64,000 bases of DNA from Ascidia mentula. Its lineage: Eukaryota; Chordata; Ascidiacea; Phlebobranchia; Ascidiidae. The stretch covers positions 9,429,001-9,493,000 of the forward strand of contig OX387204.1 in NCBI GenBank assembly GCA_947561715.1, in the 5' to 3' direction. A model generated the notes under the pieces. That model saw only the letters and a list, made by a program, of their open reading frames with translations. It did not search any database and was not told the DNA's origin. Made by a program: the position numbers and the translations under genes. The first letter of the stretch is position 1; every line of letters begins with the position of its first letter. Positions 56,649 through 64,000 of this stretch are shown piece by piece.

Positions 56649-56865
56649 CAAAAGTAAGGATAAAGTTATGACATCACACCCAAAATTACGTCATGTAATG
56701 TCACTGAGAAAAGAAACGCACCATCCCCGTCTTATCGAAGTTCAGAGTAGTGTCGTTGCTGCCATATACCCTTTGGTCTTCCGATAATCAGGGACAAATA
56801 ATCCTTTGGTTTGTGACGTCATAGTGACATATTTTTGTGTGATGTAAAACCTGTCCTTACTTTTG
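56649..56865. mobile_element. MITE-like inverted repeat element, about 217 bp
   Basis: CAAAAGTAAGG at the left end is matched exactly by its reverse complement at the right. The similarity continues inward imperfectly for about 50 bases on each side, including ACATCACAC and TGTCAC/ACGTCA words. No clear target-site duplication was seen and it has no coding capacity. Confidence 0.5.
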
Positions 56866-58252
56866 GGGTAACGCAATCTGTGGATTCTCCTGTGTTTGAA
56901 ACTGTCCGATATCTGCAATATAAGGAGCCTTCTCCTATCTAAACAATGCATTTTTTCGACCCGAGCGCCTTGTGTGATGTCATCTTCGCCACAGCGCAAA
57001 AGGTTTACGATTTTTGGTCGCCGCTACTTTTTGTGCAGTTTTCTACATTTTTTAGTTGACGTAGAACCGAAAAACTTTGGATATATGTTTGAATTGTCCA
57101 CGATGCCGCAGGAGCAAACTGACGTACTCATTTCAACATGCCCTTTTTCTTTTTCCGAATTTGCACCTTTTTTTTGCATCACTTTGTGTCATTTACCTGA
57201 GGAAGCGAGGGTTACTCGCGAAAGCTCGTGTACGTTATAATATACAAGTCATTCTTCTCAAAGAGTGCCAATAAACCAGGACAATTCAGTATCATTTAAA
57301 TAAGTGTACACATGTGTTCGCTAGTTTCTTTGTTGCTGTTGTGCTTTGTGTAGCTATTACGCTGTTTGTTTGGAGTTTGGACAAGATCTCTGTATAATGA
57401 GTGAATTCTTGTGAATTGATTTTCGTCTCTGCTTAAGTAGTGACGGCATAGCTGGGTTTTTTTTTCAGTAAAAAAAATCTGTCAAATGACCGAAATGCCA
57501 GCAAAAATTTAGGACATTTTCAATTTATTTGGGTCATTTTCGATTTAATATTTTCCACCGTCGTCCGCTCGAAAACGATTCGCCGAGAATGATAAAAACG
57601 ACGTCATCAGGGGCAACACAGATTGCATTTTCGCCTAGCGATGAGACGCCCGAAGCACGAATAATCTACTACCAATCAATTCCCTTTGGGACATTGTGTC
57701 CGAAACGGCTTTTATTTTTTGTGACATTTCTAAAAAAATGGGTCAATGACAGACAAATGACACAAAAAAAACCAGCGGCACGGTGACGTAATGTTTTTGG
57801 TGCAACGGATTGGTAACAAAAATATTTGGCTTGTTTTACGTGTCTGTGGTATTGGTAAACAATATTGTTACCAATGGAAATTGTGTGTAACATGCTACAT
57901 ATTGTTCAAAGTGCCTAAAGTGAATGGTAAAGCTTAAAATGTTATTGGTAAGTTATGACTAAATATAACAATGTGTTAATTTCAGGGTATAATAAAATTG
58001 TTTTGTAAAAGTGGTGTTGCTGGAAGAGTTTTATCTTGAAAAATAATCTGCTGCTCCCTCATGTAACAGCACAGACTGTGTGCTGCACAGTTATATGGAT
58101 TTATAAGTTCTCAACTGGGAATTTGTTTTATTTGCACATCCCGTTGGTCTGTTTCATTTTTTAAAATTACCACAATATTATAGATGTTTTTTGTAGTGAA
58201 TTTGACAGCATAATTATTGAAACTGAGAAACAGACCAGTACTTGAATTACGA
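56866..58252. other. spacer and promoter region upstream of MAPKAPK5
   Basis: No supported exon. Near 57197 a CCTGAGGAAGCG...TACTCGCGAAAGC word resembles retroelement tails. At 57851-57875 there is a 25-base near-perfect palindrome (ATTGGTAA...TTACCAAT). The MAPKAPK5 transcription start should lie in the right part. Confidence 0.4.
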
Positions 58253-61200
58253 ATGATGGACGATAGAAGTAGTGATGTCGATGGAAACAATGCATTGGAA
58301 ATCAAAGTACATATTAAAGTGTAAATGTTACATCAAATCAAACCCATATTATTTCTCTAGCATTTAAAAACTATATTGCATTTTAAATACTGAAATTATA
58401 CACTATTAAAAAAGTTTGGCAATGATTAATGTTTTACAAATGCTTTCTCACTGTAACATGATGTTGCCCACAGACATCATCTATCACTGATGATTATGAT
58501 GTAGACTGGAATCAAAAATTGGGAACTGGCATTTCAGGACCAGTTAGAGTTGCAACCAAGAGAAACACTGGAGAAAAATTTGCTATTAAAGTTGTTGTTG
58601 ATAGACCAAAAGCTCAACAGGAGGTTACCTACTGTTTAAGATGCTTGAAAATATGTTGTTATATTCTTATTCATTTTGATTGTTTAGGTTCAGATGCATT
58701 GGAAGTGTGGTGGTCATCCACATGTGGTTACATTGTATGAAGTTTTTAGAAATGATTTACAGTTTCCTGGTGAATCTGAGTCACAATCACGGTTATTGTT
58801 GGTTCTTGAACTGATGGATGGCGGAGAATTGTTTTTTAGGATTAGCAAACAACATGGCTTCACTGAAAGACATGCTGCTGGAACTACAATGCAGGTGGTA
58901 TATAATTGATTTGTGACATCAATGGCATTCCACAAAATATATTGTGAAATCACATGACATATTTTTTATACCTTAGCTCATTTGAGTTATATGTAGTTGT
59001 TTCAACCTAGGCCCACTAACAATAGGATGTAGGACATCAAAGAATGTTTACAAAATTAGTGTGTAAGTGGTTTACTTGCAACTGTTAGCTCATTAGTAGT
59101 TATTGCATGCTGAATTTATTGTAACAACTAACATTTTGTGTAAAATTGGCAGTGTTGCTTCTGTATATAAATATAAGGTTTATGCATGGTGAAAATGTAC
59201 TGTTTAGATTGCAATGGCAGTGCAGCACTTACATCAGAAAAACATTGCCCATCGTGATTTAAAGCCAGAAAATCTTCTTTATAAATCATCTTCTGAAAAC
59301 TCACCTATAAAGCTATGTGACTTCGGTTTTGCAAAATTAGACAAGGGTGATTTGATGACACCACAGTTTACTCCTTATTATGTTTCACCTCAGGTATAGT
59401 TGTGTTTGATAATTAATTAGTTGGAAGTTAATTTGTCAAAGAGAATTATAGTGGCTTTTATCATGCATAACATTGTTTACAGGTACTTGAGGCACAGAGG
59501 AGACATAAGAGGGAAAGAAGCAGCATTAACACAACCATTCCGTATACATATGACAAGGTATGACTATTGTTAAACTAAGTTTAGAATTGTATGTCAATTC
59601 ATGGTAATAGTTGTAACCTGAAAGCCAATCTAGTTGAATGTAACAAATGTTTGATTTGTTTTATCACAAAAGAACTGTCGTTGTGACCGTCATGACATTA
59701 TGGCCTATAAATGTCATTTGTTTTATCTAAGATTGAACCATTGTGACTGAAAGGCATTTTTGTGTGCTTAATATATTTAAAAAGGTATAAACGATTCAGT
59801 ACAATCAAGCAACAGTGGAAATGCATTGTTGTAAACATTTGGTGTGCACTGAGCTTGCCATATAGTATAACAGAGTTACAGATGGCACTACCTACTGCTG
59901 TTTTGTACCGTACATTAAGTGTAGAAATAGGTTTGCTGGAAAAAATGTTTTACATTTACCCTGGCTCTTCTATTCACCCCTGTAAACTATACTCACACCA
60001 AGCTAAAACCATTTACCTGGAAACACTGGGTATCGAAAATTTCACCATATGTTTAGAGCTGTGACATGTGGTCCCTTGGTGTGATTATTTACATTCTAAT
60101 GTGTGGATATCCACCATTTTATTCTGAACATCCTTCATCAAGACGTGCAATAGATAGAAGTATGAGGAGAAAAATTATGAATGGATCTTACAATTTTCCT
60201 GAGAGAGAGTGGGCAAGAGTATCTGACAGGGCCAAAGATGTGGTAAAAAGGTAAAATACTATAAAAAAAATAAATGTGTCAGTTCTACACTTTTTTCAAA
60301 ACAAGGTTGCTGTGTGTTGATCCACATGAACGTATGTCAATCGAGGATTTAGTTAAACACGCATGGCTAACTGAGGAGGCTCCAAACACATTGCTACAAT
60401 CCCCTATATATATGGCAAATAAGGTATATATTTTCATCAAATTGTTTAAATACATTTTAATCATACTGTCTAAATTCATGCTCAGGCATGCACCACAACT
60501 GGGGATGGGTAATACAGAATAACAAACTTGGAGGATTTAAATCCCAAAGTATTGGAATTCAAATGAAACAATAGGATTTGGTTTATAACTTTCTTGCAAG
60601 TTTTGATTGGTCTCATATTTTCTTTTTGTCAATCGCATCTCGCAAAAAATAGGCACACACACTGACATTATTTGTTCATCTGCCATGGCTTAAAAAAAAT
60701 ATTGGCTGTGCGATCTAAAATTGGCATGTGCTAAACTTGCTTTTGTGCAATAAAAACATGGAATTAAATAATATAGAATGCCAGAAACAAATAAGATTTA
60801 CCAACATGGTGTGGTCTTCAACATATGTGCGAATGTTATGAGTATGCAACAGAAAATAAGGCAATACCAATACACCCACAACAGGATAGGATTCTGTATT
60901 TTGTGTCAGATTTAACTATTCTGGATACGTGTGTTTTTCTGTATTGTCCATCCATAACCACTGCTACCCCCTATCAACCTTTTTCTAAAAAATTGTTCAC
61001 CTGAATAACCTGTGTACTGGACACATTCTGTTTTCTGTAAAATATATGCAATTACAGACTAACTTACAAGAGGTGGCTGCATTGCACGAGTCTCACCTTC
61101 GCAAAATGCGGATAACTGAACGACCTGTGGACCTCAAGCCGTTTGATTCTGTCATTAACCCAATTTTGGTCAGAAGACAACAGCTAAGCAGGTAGGACAA

Positions 61201-61608
61201 TGTTTTGCTGAAGTAGAATTTTTTGACAAATGTTAAGTTTTTAGACAAGGAGAAAACAGAATTTCTTGTCAAACACCAGTAGATGATCCTACTACAGTAG
61301 AGTCCCTAAGAGGTGTAATCGCAGCATGTATATTTCCTCTTCCTGACAGCGAACAAAACAGAGAGGCATTGGAGGATGCTATCAAAATAGCACTTAAGGA
61401 AAATGAAAGCAATCCATCACTAAAAGAGGTTTACAACCGATTGTCAAAAATTATTTACCACAATTATTTACAATACCACAATTTTCCAATTTAGTTGGTT
61501 GATAAATATTCTTGGAATGGAAATCATTTTGATGATCATGTGGATTTAAACACAATGTCACATGGAGTAAAAGAAATACTTTTAATGATGAACAACCAGC
61601 AAGTGTAA
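58253..61608 (+). CDS. MAPKAPK5: MAP kinase-activated protein kinase 5 (PRAK)
   Basis: Serine/threonine kinase downstream of p38 and ERK3/4 MAP kinases. Ten exons: 58253-58306, 58474-58623, 58688-58894, 59208-59393, 59483-59557, 60057-60250, 60306-60423, 61058-61191, 61245-61428 and 61495-61608, giving 471 aa (human 473). Kinase landmarks: [11 protein letters not shown] glycine loop, [12 protein letters not shown] (Lys), [20 protein letters not shown], and the activation segment [16 protein letters not shown] with the MAPK-phosphorylated Thr of [15 protein letters not shown] and [20 protein letters not shown] are diagnostic of PRAK. The C-terminal part keeps the VNNPIL-like [10 protein letters not shown] block (basic, NLS position), the [10 protein letters not shown] helix and DKYSWNG...HVD, which align with the ERK3/4-docking end of human MAPKAPK5. 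Two in-frame ATGs open the gene (58253, 58256). It converges with AARS2; the stops are 202 bp apart. Confidence 0.95.
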
Positions 61609-61810
61609 TGTGTTTGTTGATTAATGTTTTATTCAGTTTTGTCTGACAGCACTGTGAAACATACTTGTTTTACGGTGCTTTTGGTATTTTTATCTGTAAA
61701 TTACTAAATTACAAAAAAAATGTGAATGTTGCATTTGAAATTCAAAAAGAGTTTTCACCAGGTACACAAAAGTTATTGTTTCATGACAAAAAGCTCTGCT
61801 GATAATTTTG

Positions 61811-64000
61811 TTACAAATCAATTACTCTTGTTTTATCTGCTGATGAATATTGTAATCTGAGGCTTCTTGAAAGATTTTGTAATGTGGTCCTGTAGTTTTC
61901 CTTTGCATCGAATGAAATTTCTTCAGAATTTAGACGGTATTTTAACACTCCAATGGTCTTGATTGCTGCCAATATGTTTTCTGGTTCCAAATTTTTGTTA
62001 TTTGCAAGGGTAACTATTTGGCTAATTTCCATCTGCAAAAAGGCAAAGTTAAAAACCACCTAATGGGATGATATAATTTTACCTGAATTTGCTTAGTTTT
62101 TTCCAATGCATCCTTAGCTCGACTGCCTGTTAGAGCATGCAGAACTGTTTTTGCTTTGCCTTGATGGTTTACTTTGGTAATGCACAGTTCACTGCAAAAA
62201 CAAACAAATTTTCTCTATAAACATAACAAAATTATAACCATAAACCTTATCGTATAACAGAACATAAATTTTACAAAAAATTAGCAACTAAATTTACCAT
62301 TCAACCAAAGAATATTGATCTTGTTCAGCTGTTTGCTTTGTTGTGTTACAAAGTTTAATAATGTCACTTGATGTATAATATCCAGCTATTTCTACAATGA
62401 ACTTGTTGAATTTTGTTCTTGATTTCAGAATTACTGCAGTTTTCCACAAATGTCTGTAACAAACATCACCCACTTTACATTGAAACAAAGGCAATACAAA
62501 GCAGCATAAAACCTGAGTGTGTTGCTTAACACATCGCAAAATACATATGCACAGTTTGCTGACTTCCACCGCTCTTTATCAATGTTTATTATAAAAGGTT
62601 GGCCAATAGTTATTGTGGACAGGGTAGGTAATGACTCTGATGGTAAAAGTTGGTACATTGACCATGCACTAATGTCATGTGTTTGTGCAATTGGGTATTT
62701 CTGTGAAAAAATAGAAGCTTATGTTAACCATGTCACTTAAATTATGCATTTCTTTACAATTACCATTTCTTCCACTTCCAAAGACAACATATCTGACACA
62801 AGATGTTTACTCTGACTACAATCAAATGATTTATCAAACAGAATATAAACAGGATTACATTTTGAATTCCATTGATATTTCTTTGTTTCCACTACACCAC
62901 TGTTTGAAATAATTGCAACACAGTTTGCTGAAATCCGACTTTCTGTAATTTACAAACATACAACTAATCAATGACAACACTTATGCTTGTCATAAAATTG
63001 ATCAAACCTTTCGAACTTGGGACTGCAACCAGTTCAGTTTTTGGAACTTTTAGGTCATGCAAATGTTTTTCCACCTTCAATAAATTGATGTCTATTGTTT
63101 TGTTGTCTTGCTTGATATTTTTAATTTTTTCCTGTTTTTTTGGTTCTATAAGTCTGGAGACAAATAGTTATTTGGGTAAATTTTATAACTGTTGTAAAAT
63201 ATGTAACAACATAAACAAACTTTTTCAACTCATTGTTGTCAAAAGTTAAATTGTTGTGAAAAGCATGATTTTTGATGTATTCCAGTGGATATCCATTGTG
63301 CAAAATTTTGGCCATTTTTCTTACTGGAAATAAAAATGTATTATGTTTACATGATCTTTTTTAATTACAAGCCACAAATAAAGATGTCTTACCCCATTAC
63401 TTTCTACATACAATAACCACAATCTAAAGACCACTGATCTAGGAATGTACCTGGAAACATTTCCCCTGGGTTAAGCTTGGAAACTTCTTTTTTTATCACT
63501 TCATTGCCCTTGTCAATTATGTCATAAAATTCTCTTTCTGCTTCATCTATGACTTCCATTATAAGGTGCTGCTTGCTCTTAAGTCCAGGATAGCTGCAAG
63601 CCTAAACCACATATTATGTTCAACAGCATGTTGGTAATACTAAGTCATGTATTTCGCTTACTAGAGATGTAACAACAGCAGGCACCAAACTGGACAGAAA
63701 CATGCGTGGTGCTTCCAGAGTTTCAATTCCAGATCTTACTGCCCGCCGCAACACCTAAATACAAACATATTGTATCCTTAAAATCACTAATAACAACAAA
63801 AAACACATCCTGTATGAGCCATGAAATTGGGAACTATCTCTAAAACTGGTGTACAGTTTTTGGTTTAGGACACGTTTGCATTTAATTTGCGCAACTTTTG
63901 CTTTATTTTATCGGTTTAAAAATTAAGTGATTTCCATCAGACCAAGTTTGATATTGATTTTAATTTACTTGCTTTAAGCTTGATTCAGGAATATCAAAAA
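61811..64000 (-). CDS. AARS2: mitochondrial alanyl-tRNA synthetase, C-terminal part, with degenerate editing domain
   Basis: Nine exons read into the window from the right: 63662-63754, 63451-63601, 63221-63323, 63008-63153, 62764-62942, 62513-62700, 62298-62453, 62083-62191 and 61811-62032, giving 448 aa to the stop; a further exon may end at 63969. The first two exons match the end of the AlaRS aminoacylation domain: LRRAVRSGIETLEAPRMFLS, LVPAVV, YPGLKSK and EREFYDII, then the mitochondrial-type PGEMFP. Downstream alignment to human AARS2 is weak but colinear: ILFDKSF for LLDRTNF, IGQPFIINIDKERW for the GDQV...VDEAWR region, and LHALTGSRAKDALEKTKQI for LLAVTGEQAQQA. The editing-site HxxxH (HTATH in human) is replaced by ANCAYVFCD, the CxGTH motif is absent, and the C-terminal C-Ala domain is missing: the chain stops about 85 residues after ALTG. 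The fold is kept but proofreading is probably lost. Confidence 0.85.

Noticed and set aside
59762-60064. A 100-codon open frame within a MAPKAPK5 intron
   Set aside because: It overlaps the acceptor of the next kinase exon and has no recognisable domain; ordinary intron sequence.

Overview
This is eukaryotic nuclear DNA: AT-rich, with genes split into many short exons by GT-AG introns, some only about 55-65 bp long. Gene content is animal (HIVEP/Schnurri, phenylalanine hydroxylase, ALDH16A1, MAPKAPK5, a sushi/von Willebrand A mosaic protein). The compact introns, the sushi/VWA mosaic and the small interspersed repeats suggest an invertebrate deuterostome, most likely an ascidian tunicate such as Ciona. 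That placement is inference. Exon ends were assigned by eye from splice consensus, reading phase and remembered family sequences; nearly all phases close exactly.

Layout. 1-4837 (+): 3' two thirds of an ArfGAP2/3 gene. 6000-8343 and 8847-11040 (-): two tandem p24/TMED cargo receptors (TMED6-like) with identical exon phases. 11584-12030 (-): POLR2K, the RPB12 subunit of RNA polymerases. 12031-16830: long gene-poor stretch with a CRE-containing, CpG-richer patch. 16892-26190 (+): a 16-exon HIVEP/Schnurri-like zinc-finger gene with a 21-nt microexon. 28841-33456 (+): phenylalanine hydroxylase (PAH), 12 exons. 34377-39870 (-): ALDH16A1, 18 exons, with a likely GC-AG intron. 42347-51427 (-): a mosaic extracellular protein with nine sushi (CCP) modules and two VWA modules. 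51470-58250: repeat-rich spacer with a MITE flanked by a 9-bp target duplication, a BEL/Pao fossil fragment, a Penelope GIY-YIG fragment, an ACGT-dense patch and a second MITE-like inverted repeat. 58253-61608 (+): MAPKAPK5, complete. 61811-64000 (-): 3' half of mitochondrial alanyl-tRNA synthetase (AARS2), convergent with MAPKAPK5 and entering from the right edge.

The genes are ordinary, mostly unrelated housekeeping, metabolic and signalling genes and do not form a pathway. The unusual points are molecular. The AARS2 has lost the metal-binding motifs of its editing domain and the C-terminal C-Ala domain. ALDH16A1 keeps the catalytic cysteine that the mammalian protein lost. The sushi/VWA protein combines one intact and one degenerate MIDAS. 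A 49-bp-arm fold-back in one of its introns shares sequence with its putative last exon.
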